Of a stretch of 64,000 bases of DNA, positions 37,765-49,357 are shown piece by piece. Origin of the DNA: Lingula anatina. Taxonomy: Eukaryota; Brachiopoda; Lingulata; Lingulida; Lingulidae. Where the stretch lies: contig NW_019775388.1 of assembly GCF_001039355.2 (NCBI RefSeq), positions 320,842 through 384,841 on the forward strand, in the 5' to 3' direction. Under the pieces are notes generated by a model. That model was not told the origin of the DNA. It worked only from the letters and a program-made list of their open reading frames with translations, and did not search any database. Every line of letters begins with the position of its first letter. Position 1 is the first letter of the stretch. The position numbers and the translations under genes were made by a program.

Positions 37765-40700
37765 TAATATAAATAAATAAAAATGCATTTAACTTTTTGT
37801 GTTACATAAAAATGTGTTTAGTTTTGTATATTTCATTATAATTTGCATGCTGTGACAGTATGAATGCATGTACTATTTTTTGTATTCCAAACCCAAGGTC
37901 ACTGTTGTGTATGAATACACTACCTCCTGTGAAAAGTAGTTCCATTTCATGAAAAATGGTCGTCTGCTAGTTTTATTTGCAAAGAACAATCCACAAAGTC
38001 AGGAAAATAAGGTATCATCCAAAGTACTTCAACATTTAATTTATTTGTGTGTTTTAACAACAAACTGGTGATGAAATGTCTTTGAATCTAGAAGTGGTAA
38101 GACATCAAGAAACTTGACAAAGTACATTTGAGATATATTGAGGTATATCTAAGCTTTCATGAACAGCTACAAGATGAAGAATATGAAGAATTGTTGTGAG
38201 ATTTGAGTTGTTCTTCACTGACAAATGGACAAGAAGTTCAGGGATTAAACAATATAAAATGTTTTTCTTGTGACTTAATAAAAATACAAATAAAGCATAC
38301 TATAAATTCCATTAAAAAGAGTTCTTCATCCATATTCAAAATCCTAATCACTAATGGGTTCATAGAAATTTGTCAGTAACAGTAAAGTATTAACTATAGA
38401 AAATGTCTCCACTCTACATACATTTTTACTAAAGCACAGCTGTGTGCTCACTGAATTTAAATATGCTTAAAAAGTTTTTTTTTTTTATTGAAATAAAGGC
38501 AAACATATTTATGGATAAAAACATTGTAAGACTAATTAACTTTCAAATATTTTACATAATAATCATATCTATCCACAGTTAATACATGTTACTTACCTTG
38601 TTTCAGTTCAATGTACTTGAATGTGTGAACATTGCCCAGCCACTCTCCCACCACCAGCTGACCAGCAGGGTTGATGACTACTGCAGTGGGACGCCACAAC
38701 CCATCATCCTCAGTGACAATGTATCTGATAAACTGTCCCTGTGGACTCAGTGCCACTATCCTGTGGTTATCCCTGTCAGCAATGAAGATGTGACCATAGC
38801 TGTCTGTGCACACTCCACATGGTAAACTCAGTTTACTGCCTTCTCTGCTGCCATCATACTTGTACAGATGATCACCAGTAGGTGACAGCACATGTACACA
38901 GTGTCCCAACATGTCTGATATCACAATGTTATCATTCACACTGTTCACTGTGATGTACCTTGGGTATCTACACATACTGAGTGGAATAGTGTTCAGGAGC
39001 TGTCCACTGTCTGCATGGAATGTGAAGATGGACTTCTTTCTATTGTCACAAACCATCACATGACCTTGTCTGTTCAGTGTAATACCCCATGGTAACTCCA
39101 GTAGACCCTGACCCATGGTTGTCACCTGCTGACCTCTGGTGGAGTACACTTGGACACATCTGTCACCCCATGATGTTATATACAGGTGACCAGTCTGTGA
39201 CACAGCCACATCATATGGTTCGTTTACTTTAATGTCAAACTTAAATTGTCCTCCATGTGTGAATACTTTTGTTCTGTTGTTTCCATTATCCACAACAAAC
39301 ATGTGTTCCTTATCTATGGCTAACCCAGTTATGTGTATTCCTCTTCTATCATCTTCCAGTTTAGGTCTGAAGGAACGCACACATTCTGCCTTCTCAAAGA
39401 AAACATGAGGATGTGTAGCTGATGTTGTATTTGTTTCCTGTTCAGCTAATGGAGGTTGTGTCTGTACTGTCACCTGTCCTGATCTTGGATTTACACCTCG
39501 TCTAGACTGCCCTAACATGGCTTCCATTCCGACAGTAGATCCTGTAATATTTCTGTCAGCGATTGCTAAACTTTATGTTCACTTCTGGTGCTGCAGCTTG
39601 GAGATCACAGTAACATAAACACTTGCTCCATATACCTACAAGTCGGTCAGATTATATCTCTTTCTTTGTCAAATATGTTCAACATTATCCCACAATCTCC
39701 CTCCTGTTACTTCCTGGCTGTTGAAGAAAATGGCGCCTGTTTATCACATACAGCACTGACTCGCTTAGGAGAAAGGCCAGGACAGGACACAGAATGGCGG
39801 CAACGGCATCACAGGCCACGAGAAACAAAACGGCATCACAGAGCAGTGGATAATAGATGACACAGCGAGTTCAGGTGCCAGTAGAATGTCAATTTTAAAA
39901 CAGTTATCTGCAAGGAATAAGGATTGTTCTATAATAATAACAATGAGAAGAAGAAGAAGAATCATGGTATGACTCCGACATCTTAGTAATTACCAAAGGT
40001 CACAAGAATCATCACATAAAAAATAAAATATAATAAAAAAAAAAAAAAAAAAATAATAATAATAATCTTGAGATTGCAGACTAACTGGCTAGGGGACATA
40101 AGATTAAAAGTNGGGAGGGGGGATTTTTTTTTTTTTTTTTTTTTCGGAGAACGGGCGAAAATCGGTGCGCGCGCAGGATGTCATCCATAAAAAAAAAGTG
40201 TGGCCTTACCCCCTAGCAGCCTCAGTAGGCATGACAAATATCTAAGCCTTTTAAGTTAATTGCAATTTAGCGCGAATCCGCTTGGAGATTAATCGATCCC
40301 CAGTTAGTACGATAGGGTCTGGGAATGGTCCCTTAGAGTAGGCCATTTGCATCCCAAAGCTTCAGCACATAAGCCTGTTTTATTTGCTTCAGGAGAAATA
40401 TGCTTGCTTTCAGTAACAGCCCAAAAGTGATCAGATTTTTTTCTGATTTGTCTTTGCAGGCAAGTAACCAATGATAAACAAAAGACAAAATCCTGCAAGT
40501 ACAATGTATTTGGTATGGGCACAATATTTACAGTTTTTGTTTGTACAAGTTGCATCTTTCTTCATGATATTGTTTTTGCACAACGAGCACAGCTTTGTTA
40601 ATGTTGCACCAAGAGCACAATCTTTTTAATTTCATTCGGGTCTTGTAGCTTACTTTAATTTACTTTCCTAAATTGATAGTAATGCCATGACTTTTTTGAT

Positions 40701-43700
40701 CTGTTGTGTTGCAGTATTGCTTAGTTTTTTGTCATTGGCAAAAGATTTTTGGTTGTACGTTTTGCTGACGATAACCTCACTTTTTGGTTTTACGTTTTGC
40801 TTAAGATAACCTCACCTTTATCTGGTGAGCAAAAAGGCCTTGGGGTGAAGGGGCTGCAATTGTATTATTGGATGTTATATAACCACAATATCATTTTGAG
40901 TATTTGGTATCATCAGTGCAAAAGGCCTTTCTAAGGTATATAAATCTTATTTGTTTGGCAATTTCCTTAACGTTTTGTTTAATGCACAAAATGATGTCAA
41001 ATTGATTATCCCTTTACACCTTGTGATAGATTACCCTCAAAATAATATCAGAAATTAATACTTCATAGAATATCAAACAAGATTACCTGATATTTTTGAC
41101 CAACATAATTAGTCTTAGTCCTAACAGTCACTGTCATCTGCTCCCCCTTTCCTTCATCTCCCATTAACAGTTACTCACAGTCACTTCAATAATAAGACAT
41201 TCCCATCAAGAGAGAGGGGTCTTGCTATAAAAATGCAAATGACTTGATAGATAACCCTGACAATATGAGTGTTGCAGTATTTAACTCTGTGCACATATAA
41301 GAGTTCTGCCAAATGTCAGTCATATCTTTACAAGAAAGCTAAATGTAAAACTTATTTTCTTATGTGCTGTTGACATTTGTTAATTTTCGAAATAAGATGA
41401 GTTACTCAAAATGGTATGTACAGTAATTGTCAAGTAAAAATATGTGAATAAAAATTTAATCTGTTTTTTCTTTTCAGTCGTCTGGAATAGGCAATCCATC
41501 AGTATACCATGCCTTAGTAGTGATATTCTTGGAGTTCTTTGCATGGGGGCTGCTCACAACTCCCATGATATCTGTAAGTAAACCAGGTTTCCTTTCATAG
41601 AGTTACTATTATGAATTGTGGAAAGTTGTCTATTATAATGTATGTTTTTACAGCAAGAATTGCATTAAGTTGATGAATTGATTTAAAACATGTCTGAATA
41701 GAAGATTGCTTTAAACCACCCTGACTGATGTTTGACACTTTGTGTCTATTTTCAGTCAGATGAACACCCCATCTCTTGTTCAAATATTCTTGTATAAAAT
41801 CACCAGCTTTTCTGTATTCTACTCAATGCCAGGAGGAGGCATGTAAACTGTAAATCTGATCAGATTGCATTCAGCGAGAGTCCCCCATAGGTTGATTAAT
41901 CTAGGTAGAAAAATAGTTTTATTGGAATTGATGAGCCCTTAGATATAGCTCTTTTTTGTACAGGAGCCAAGTAACAGATGCTGTGCCACACTTAAATTTG
42001 AATATGTATACTCAATACTTGTATGATGATCAGTCTGTCAGTTAAATTAATATATTTCACTACCCCCCCCCCCCCCCCAAATGTGGGCTCAATGAAGCAA
42101 AGGTATATCCTTCTGTGATTTCAAATAAGCAACAGCTGTTGGATCTCAGCAACCCAATCAATTCAATAAAATAGTAACTTTTCTTGAAACAAATTTCCAG
42201 CAGTTGTTTGATGTATAAGCACAGCAGACTTTGGTTTGAATGATTTTCCTCTCAGGCCTGCGTATATCACAACATATTGTCCTTATTTATTTCAGGTGTT
42301 AGATGAAACATTTCCAAAGCATACTTTTCTGATTAATGGACTAATACAAGGAGTGAAGGTATGGGCAGAATGAATGGTGAAATAAACACCAATACTCATT
42401 CCTATCCTCAGAAATTTAAAATAATTTTTTCCAACAGTTTTACTTCCTTTAGTTTGAAGACTATTATTCATCTCATGATCTATACTTAGTAGAAATACCC
42501 AATATTTATGTATTTGTCATTGTTTTGCTCTAAATTATTTTCCTGAAGTTTGAAGAATATACTGTAATGTATTTGGTGCATTATGACTGATCTTCTGGAA
42601 ATGGTATGAGAGCATACTAAATCCTGCATTTTAGTGCAGCCTTGAAAATCAATAATGTTAGATATTTGTACTTTGTGGAGCACTCAGCTTTTATACATAT
42701 TAATTGTTGTCAGTGAGCATACATTCTCGCAAGGATATAATTATATACCAGAAATGTTTCAACACAGCCTTGATTATGATATCATATAAAATAGGACTTA
42801 AAATGGATTGAATGCTAAGCCTTGTTGGTACTCAATTTATGATGTTGTAACATGATTTATAACAAACCTTTTTTTTTTTTACAAAATCATAAGGTCCCAA
42901 GAGTTTAAATAAATTACGCATACTATATTATTACTATAGTTAAACAATGCAACCATTTTTACCACTTCTCTTTTTGAAACTTAACCACTAAACGTTAAAT
43001 AATCTGCCTATAAATTGCTTTCAACCTGCATCATGTGAATGCATGGTGGTTTTGTACACTGGCTGAAAACCACTTCAGTATTTCCACTGTTCTAGGACAT
43101 TATCTTATTCCTGGCAACTTCTTTGGTGAGGACACTGTCAGTTATTCACATATATTGTTTATATGGACATGCTGTTTTTTTTGTAGGTGCAGGTGTGGCC
43201 AGACCATACATATTGATTCCTGTATTTCTGTTTTAAGGGCATCCTGTCATTCCTGTCAGCTCCTCTGGTGGGGGCACTGTCAGACATATGGGGTCGCAAG
43301 CCATTTCTGTTGCTTACTGTCTCTTTTACATGTGCTCCTATACCACTCATGAAGTTTAGTCCTATGTAAGTAATTTGCAACCATTAACTAATTGGTGCCC
43401 TTTTAAATGTGCATACTCATAGCATAGAGTTTTTTTAACAGTTCATTATGTCATTTATTGTTTTAGGTACGTACTGTATTTTTTGGTTACAATTAAGTAA
43501 AATATCATTATATTCAGTCATCTTAGTGTTGGGTATTTTATTTTAAATAAATGCACTAGCAACAGACTTTCATAACATCTGGTACATAAATGTGTGTGTT
43601 TTCAGGTGGTACTTTACCATGATCTCAATCTCAGGAATCTTTGCTGTCACCTTCAGTGTAGTGTTTGCCTATGTAGCTGATATCACAACAGAGGAAGACA

Positions 43701-46700
43701 GAAGTGCTGCTTATGGACTGGTCAGTGAAATACATACACACAGACATGCACAGACATACAATTTTTCCAATTTCATACAGCAGAATGCTCAGTTCATTGT
43801 TTGCCCAAACACATGAAGGTTACTGATCTCTCCTGATGATACCTCTGAACTAAGATCTGAGTATTTGTTTCTTGAATTTTATAGGTGTCTGCAACATTTG
43901 CTGCAAGCCTTGTGACCAGTCCTGCCATTGGTGCTTACTTGGGTCACATGTACAGTGAGAAGTTAGTTGTGGCCCTAGCCACTGCAATAGCCTTACTAGA
44001 TGTGCTCTTTATACTTGTGGCAGTGCCGGAGTCGTTGCCAGAAAAATTACGACCGTCTTCCTGGGGATCACACATCTCTTGGGAGAAGGCTGATCCATTT
44101 GGTGTAAGTAGATTTCTTGTGGTAATGTAGAAAGTAATATTAGGCCTACAAAATCTCTATGTGGAGCATTTTCTCACATTTTCTCTGGTGCTTATACCCT
44201 TAGTGACATTTATTCTTCATATTCATTGTGCTTTAAAACTCATGTTTTAGAATCAGTTGAATATTTCATTAAAAAAACCCATAAACAATGTAATTATGTC
44301 AAAGTACATAGTTCTAATTGTAAGTTGAGAAAAGACTTAACTGTCTATTAAAGTTTCTTTTTCCCTGTTCTTTTCAGGCTTTGAGAAAAATTGGTCAAGA
44401 TCAGTTAATACTCATGTTGTGTGTAACAGTATTTTTATCCTATCTACCAGAAGCTGGAGAATACTCCTGTTTCTTTGTATATCTAAAACTGGTGAGTTGA
44501 TTTGTTAGAAATCTACATGTCTCCACACATGAATTTTGCACCATACTGCTTGATATTTGCTAAACATCCACAATATTTGTGATACATGCTTGTATCATTT
44601 GGCCAGCATCCGTACATGTCCGTAATAATCCGCAGAGGCACTTGTTTCTCTTCCCTAGATTTTTGAGATGTCCAAAATTTTGGTTGTGGATGATATGCGC
44701 AGCATACATACGCAAAACAAAAGTAGTACATTTGCAAAACATGCACTGTTTTCTGCTCTTATCCACAACTCCAGGGTAACCTTATGTAGAGCAACCCTAT
44801 CACAAATGTAAATGATCTAGTTCAAATATTACAGATTTGTCAGGATTTAAGCATTTCTGTTGCGTCTGATTTGCGAACATCTGCAATGGCATCCAGTTTT
44901 AATCGTGATACATATACAATACATAATATGTTCGTAATTCATAGTGTTCTTATCAGCATACTATTACGGAAAATTTGTCATTTTTGGTCAATTCTGTTGC
45001 GGATGACTACGAAGGCCCGAATCCCTAGAATATTTGTATCCTCAATTCATCCTCTCGTCAGTATGATCTGGCCTTACACAATTGTAAAAAAAACTGAATG
45101 TACAAATGCCTACAATTTATCCCATAAGATAATTTGTTCAGTAATAACAGCATTTTTTTCAATCTTTAAGTTGCATGTAGTGTATACTGTACATTTTTCC
45201 AGATAATGGGATTCTCAGAAGAAGCAGTGGCATCTTTTATAGCTGTTGTAGGGGTGTTGTCAGTGTTTGCTCAGGTGAGTAAGGATAGAAAAGACACTGG
45301 AAATGCTGTAAAATATAGTGCTTTGCATAAATGAAGATTTTTTGTAAGTTTTTTAAAAACAAAAATACTATATTAACCCCATATGTTTGAATCTATTTTC
45401 AGACTGTTATCCTAGCCTTCTTAATGAAGTACCTAGGCAGTAAGCATGCTATTATAGTGGGACTTACTTGTGAGATGGTGCAGCTGGCCTGGTATGGCTT
45501 TGGTTCACAGCCTTGGTAAGTAATACCATCCTGTTTGTCATATTGCAATATGCCAAATTGAGTCTTGATATTTAATGGTACAGTTGGATAAGATGAATAT
45601 TTATGTATAGTATGTAGTAGAGTAATAAGATGCTTGTTTACCAGAGCGGAGGCTTGTATCAATGTTTTAATGCTAGAAAGACAACGTTGCAGGTCAGCAG
45701 GTCAACTTGTGTTGGACTCTAATTATTACCAAAGTGAATAGGGCACCAGACATGTTTTATCACAGCAAAAGGCATACTCACTCACAGATGTCTTAATCTT
45801 ACTTGTTTCAGGATGATGTGGTCAGCTGGGGCTATTGCAGCCATGTCCAGCATTACATATCCAGCCATCAGTGCATTTGCCTCTGCTCACGCTGATGCTG
45901 ACCAACAAGGTAAGTCCAATAACACATATGACCAGGTCATTTATCAACCAACTTTGTTCAATAGTAACTGCTTTTATGTTTTATATCCAATTTGGTTGAC
46001 TCAAGAGTGGGTAGTTTCAGGTTTTAGATGTAAGATTTACCCTGAAGAGTGATCAGAAACACTTGCAAATTTACTGTGACAGGCCATCTCTATTAAATTG
46101 GTAGACAAGGGTGTGAGAAGTGAGCAGGACCGAAATCTTAGTTTATGTCAGGTGTTTAATCTTATCATTCCAGGTGTAGCCCAGGGGATCATCACAGGAA
46201 TCCGGGGACTGTGCAATGGGCTGGGACCAGCGCTTTATGGATTTATCTTCTTTCTGTTCCATGTTGACTTGAATGAGATGTCATCAGACGCAGAGAAGCC
46301 ACTCATTCATGCAAAGCCAACTACCACCCTCCAGCCTCTCACCAATCAAACCTCTTTTGTTCACATGGAACCAATGCCAAATAGGACAATAGATGTGAGT
46401 TCTTTTTTTAGGTCCACTGTAACAAATCAAAGATTATGCCCAAATAATATTTGATTTGATTTGTTACATTTGGTGGAATTGATAATGTTTTGGAAATTTT
46501 AATGATGGCATTACCTGTTTATTTAGACTAATGTCAGTAGGATGTGAAGTAAACTTTGCAACGTGAAAAGATTATCCAAAAATTATACATGATTATAAAA
46601 GAATTAAGAGGTGAACCTTAATTGCACTATCAGACTGTTAATGGTCCTGATATATAACAATAAGGCTCCTTTGTCACTATCACATGCATCTATTAGATCT

Positions 46701-47813
46701 TAGTCTTGTGTTTGTAGCTTTTTGAATAATATTTTCTCATCCTAACATTCCTCATTATAACACTGGTGATTTTCTGCCTTTTTCCTCTGTATTTTGGCTG
46801 CAAGAACATTGTCATTTATTCATGGCTGCAGGTCTCTTTTCACAAGTGTTTTCACTCACAAAATTACCACCTTGTCCAGTGACAGTCACAAAACCCTATC
46901 CAATTTACTCGACATGTTCATTTGGTTAGCAGTTTGGCAAAAAATCTGTTTTACTGAATGGATACCTGGTTCTCCAGCTTTCTGATGCTGGTCTCCTTCA
47001 TCTTCGCGAGTTCTGTGTGGATGATAGATCCAAATTGCAGTACAAAGAAGTTTTATGCAATTTATTTGTCTTACACAGTCGTTTTCCATGTATATGGCAA
47101 CTTAAAGCATCTATGAAATACTGGTAGCTCTTGCCAACGCTTCATTGTGTTCCAGTGAGCTATTTGCCTCTACACTAGTTAGCTGCTTTATCTTCTTCTA
47201 TTGACCAGTAGGGATGAAGTAGGTGCAAATTCTGATGCCCTTACCTGTGATGTTAATCTATGTCCAGTTGCAACTTTTTATCAAGAAATAATTTTTAGCT
47301 TTTTATTAGACTATTTAATGACTGTTGATTTTGTATTATATTTCACAAAAATAGATTGTCTTAATAGATTGTTAAAATAATTACATTTTTCTATTGAGTT
47401 TAAACCTTTTTGTTTCTTTTCAGTCTGTAGTTCCAGGTCCTCCATTTGCTTTTGGTGCCATTCTAGTCATCTTAGCCCTCCTTGTGGCAATATTCATTCC
47501 AGAAAATCCACACACAAATCTAAACAAAAGAACTTATAGTCATGACAAAGGTAAAACTAAAAAATAAATAATCTTGCTTGTCAATTATAGGTTTACTTAT
47601 CCTTTAATTGTACTGATTTTATTCAAAACTTTGTTTTTGTGATGAGTTTTATAAACTATGTGAATCATTTGTATTTGTTTGCTGTTAGTTATTCATTTAA
47701 GATGTGTACTTAATTTAATATCAACTGAAGTAAAACGTAGTATTTTTCATTTCTAAAATATTTCTATTATTTGCATTTCAGAAGCCTTAATATCCAGTGA
47801 AGAAGAGGCATGA
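32498..47813 (+). CDS. MFSD14: MFSD14 (HIAT1-like) major facilitator transporter, complete, 13 coding exons
   Basis: Coding exons: 32498-32575, 41478-41573, 42296-42358, 43238-43365, 43606-43720, 43885-44103, 44378-44491, 45203-45274, 45403-45515, 45812-45909, 46174-46394, 47424-47550, 47782-47813. Phases agree throughout; the sum is 1476 nt, 491 residues (human MFSD14A is about 490). Closely matching blocks include GIGNPSVYHALVVIFLEFFA, WGLLTTP, HETFPKHTF-like DETFPKHTFL, SDIWGRKPFLLL (the MFS loop 2-3 signature), FSVVFAYVADIT, SPAIGAYLG, VAVPESLPEK, FLSYLPEAG, MSSITYPA, DADQQG and GIRGLCNGLGPALYGF. Twelve membrane helices are expected, with cytosolic ends. The first exon codes for a short basic tail (MIGKKRKR) and is placed by the good GTAAGT donor and fitting phase. 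The poorly conserved C-terminus ends in SSEEEA. The substrate is not established in the family (a sugar-transporter-like fold; vertebrate forms are linked to Golgi/ER). Confidence 0.95.
33891..34335. mobile_element. MITE family D, interrupted by a family A MITE
   Basis: Ends cccaatgaaactatcagtct and agactgatagtttcattggg are perfect inverted repeats. Without the inner insertion the element is about 230 bp. A related, diverged, inverted fragment lies at about 41800-41945. Confidence 0.75.
34098..34313 (+). mobile_element. MITE family A, copy nested in MITE D
   Basis: 216 bp running from gggcgtattcccagagcttt to aaaagctctgggaatacagc, nearly complementary ends, flanked by tta and ata. The inside matches 55895-56108 in the same direction and 18621-18812 in reverse. 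No coding capacity. Confidence 0.85.
34612..37326. mobile_element. 2.7 kb TIR element with internal repeats (non-autonomous transposon)
   Basis: The ends are exact inverted repeats of 22 bp: gggcatttttacaatcctgg(gc) at 34612-34633 and its complement at 37305-37326. The inside has no long open frame. A 15-mer tgtccattccgaaac recurs at 35006, 35192, 35368 and 36081, with a one-base variant at 36432. From about 36065 three diverged direct units of about 350 bp follow each other (starting near 36065, 36416 and 36770), sharing blocks such as cataaatgttaaataaatgt and attttatacagctatga. The class is unknown to me. Confidence 0.7.
37718..37764. repeat. (AAT)n microsatellite
   Basis: Trinucleotide run of about 47 bases in MFSD14 intron 1. 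Confidence 0.9.
38597..39541 (-). CDS. NHL-repeat beta-propeller exon, TRIM2/3-like
   Basis: Open frame of about 314 residues with six NHL blades, each ending in a hydrophobic VxVF-like strand: for example GLAIDKEHMFVVDNGNNRTK, YDVAVSQTGHLYITSWGDR, WGITLNRQGHVMVCDNRKKS, YITVNSVNDNIVISDMLGHC, GVCTDSYGHIFIADRDNHRI and AVVINPAGQLVVGEWLGNV. This is the C-terminal domain of TRIM2/3/71-type proteins, used for RNA or protein binding. On the minus strand the frame is preceded by an acceptor (attacag, exon from 39541) and runs through AAACAAG into GTAAGT (exon end 38597), so it is probably an exon within a longer gene. If unspliced, the reading would be ATG at 39527 to a stop at 38589. No RING, B-box or coiled coil was found upstream within the window. 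It lies antisense within MFSD14 intron 1. It could be an NHL-only gene or a fragment of a TRIM gene. Confidence 0.8.
39542..41477. other. Rest of MFSD14 intron 1, upstream side of the NHL exon
   Basis: No exon can be supported. On the plus strand an ATG at about 39793 opens a 19-codon frame (MAATASQATRNKTASQSSG), perhaps a leader peptide exon but without proof. Poly-A and poly-T runs and an N (40112) interrupt the sequence. Confidence 0.4.
40195..40330 (-). mobile_element. MITE family B, truncated copy
   Basis: The stretch from cctcagtaggcatgac to the end gtacgatagggtctgggaat is the reverse complement of parts of the element at 55635-55891. Only one terminal half is left; the other side ends near poly-T and an N. 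Confidence 0.65.
41800..41945 (-). mobile_element. MITE family D, diverged fragment
   Basis: Shares, in reverse orientation, aaagctggtgatt, gctgaatgcaatc and ggctcatc blocks with the element at 33891-34335. It lies in MFSD14 intron 2. Confidence 0.5.
44492..45202 (+). other. MFSD14: MFSD14 intron 7
   Basis: 0.7 kb with several short open frames on both strands but no exon. Its slightly higher CG-dinucleotide content than the flanks hints at an old insertion; no ends were found. Confidence 0.35.
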
Positions 47814-49314
47814 CAGTGACAGTTTAGTACACTGGGTCTACATTTGCCCTGTCCAAATTATGTGCTAACATTGTGTTGTTTTACTTGGATACATTGCTGG
47901 TACTAACATTTTGTTCATAGACATGGGTATGTTGCCCATGCCAACAGAACACCTGTCAAAGTCTCTGTCATACAATACTTAGCAGTTTGTAACGCAAATT
48001 CAGTTCAGTAAGGATTGATGGATCCCTTTGGATCTTTAAACCTTGCAGCCTGTCATCCTGAGCAAGTAACTTGTTGCCTTGTCAGTAGTGAATGAGAAAG
48101 AGAAGTGAAGCTCACAGGTATTCTGTGAATCTCAAGATAGAGAAATAATTTTCATAATATTATGAGAACCTGCTGCACTGGCAGACAGAACAGTAACAGC
48201 AAGGTTATTAAATACATTTGGATTACAGCATGGTTACTTGAAAAAAGGATCCCTGTGTAAGACAAGTTGATTGCAATAGCATAGCCGTTTTCATGTATTT
48301 ATGTACCAACATTTTTTTTCTGTTGGAAATGGAGACCATTTTGATACCATTTTGCTGCTGTCCCACCGTGTATCTGACCTATATTCTGTATGTATGCCAC
48401 CTCCACAGTTGTACGCCTTACTAATACTAACTCAATACATGCAGTTGCTCTTCAAACTTTTCATGAGGAACTGCAAAATACTGGATATTATTTCTATAGC
48501 AGAATATGAAACAAAACTTGCATTTTATCCAGATGAGGACATGCTCTTCACAGTTTAAGTCTAGTTGATGAAAAAACTGACATGCAGGTGGATCAGGTTG
48601 CAGGAAACAGGCAGGATGGATTTGACTAGAACATGTCACAAAAGCCATACATTTAAGCTGAACTTGAGTTGTTGTTTGAAAAACTAAATTGTAACATTTA
48701 AGAAACATTCAAGCAGTGACTGATATGTGTCACTGATGTTAGAAAAGTGCTTTACTAGTGCATTGACCAGGTAAATGGCAGGAAGTAAATGGATGATTGT
48801 TGTAGTACCATATAAGTTTTATATTAAAAAAAAACATCAATTAAATTGATTTTAATTTTAAAAAAACAAGTTTTTTTGTTATTTGTTGTTATTGCCTTTT
48901 CATTTTGGGTGTGAGATGGGTAGGATGTTTTGATGTTTTTTTAAGAGGAAGGGATAGGGATAAATTTTTAATTTTTCAATTAATACTTTAAAATAATATT
49001 TAAAAGAATGTTAATATTGAAAAAGAATATTTAAAAATGTGAAGGGATGGGTGTTGGTGGTTTTTCAATTTTTTTCCAGTTGAATAACAAATTAAATGTG
49101 CTTTCAATGTCCAAAATTGCTTCTGGTTCTGCTGCACAAGAAAATTGAGCAGTGGTATTCAGGTTATAACAAAACTCGGAACTAAATTTTGATGTACAAA
49201 GAGGTCAATAAGAACTGCTTCATAGGGACAAAGGAAACCAAGGGGGCATCTCGATAGTCCGCAGGTTCACTGTCCGGAAAAATGGTAACATTTTTATCAT
49301 TTTTTAATCAAGGA

Positions 49315-49357
49315 TCCATTGGTCCGAAGGTTCTATAGTGAACGTTCGGACCAATGG
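49315..49357. repeat. Perfect hairpin / cruciform
   Basis: tccattggtccgaa and its exact complement ttcggaccaatgga form a 14 bp stem. The bases between them contain a second small stem, gttc-tatagt-gaac. Confidence 0.8.

Larger units (their letters stand above)
32576..41477 (+). other. MFSD14: MFSD14 intron 1, rich in mobile elements
   Basis: 8.9 kb between the basic N-terminal exon and the first membrane exon. It holds a nested MITE pair (33891-34335), a 2.7 kb TIR element (34612-37326), an (AAT)n tract (37718-37764), an antisense NHL exon (38597-39541), an N (40112) and a broken MITE copy (about 40195-40330). Confidence 0.7.

Noticed and set aside
40112-40112. Ns at 40112 and 49885 considered as further duplicated contig ends
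   Set aside because: No repeated flanks as at 31471 were seen; they may be uncalled bases next to homopolymers.
44513-45206. Open frames in MFSD14 intron 7
   Set aside because: Present on both strands, no splice fit to MFSD14 phases and no known domain.
48301-48708. Overlapping open frames of 85 (+) and 93 (-) codons after MFSD14
   Set aside because: Probably MFSD14 3' UTR or intergenic; no recognisable content and both strands open by chance.
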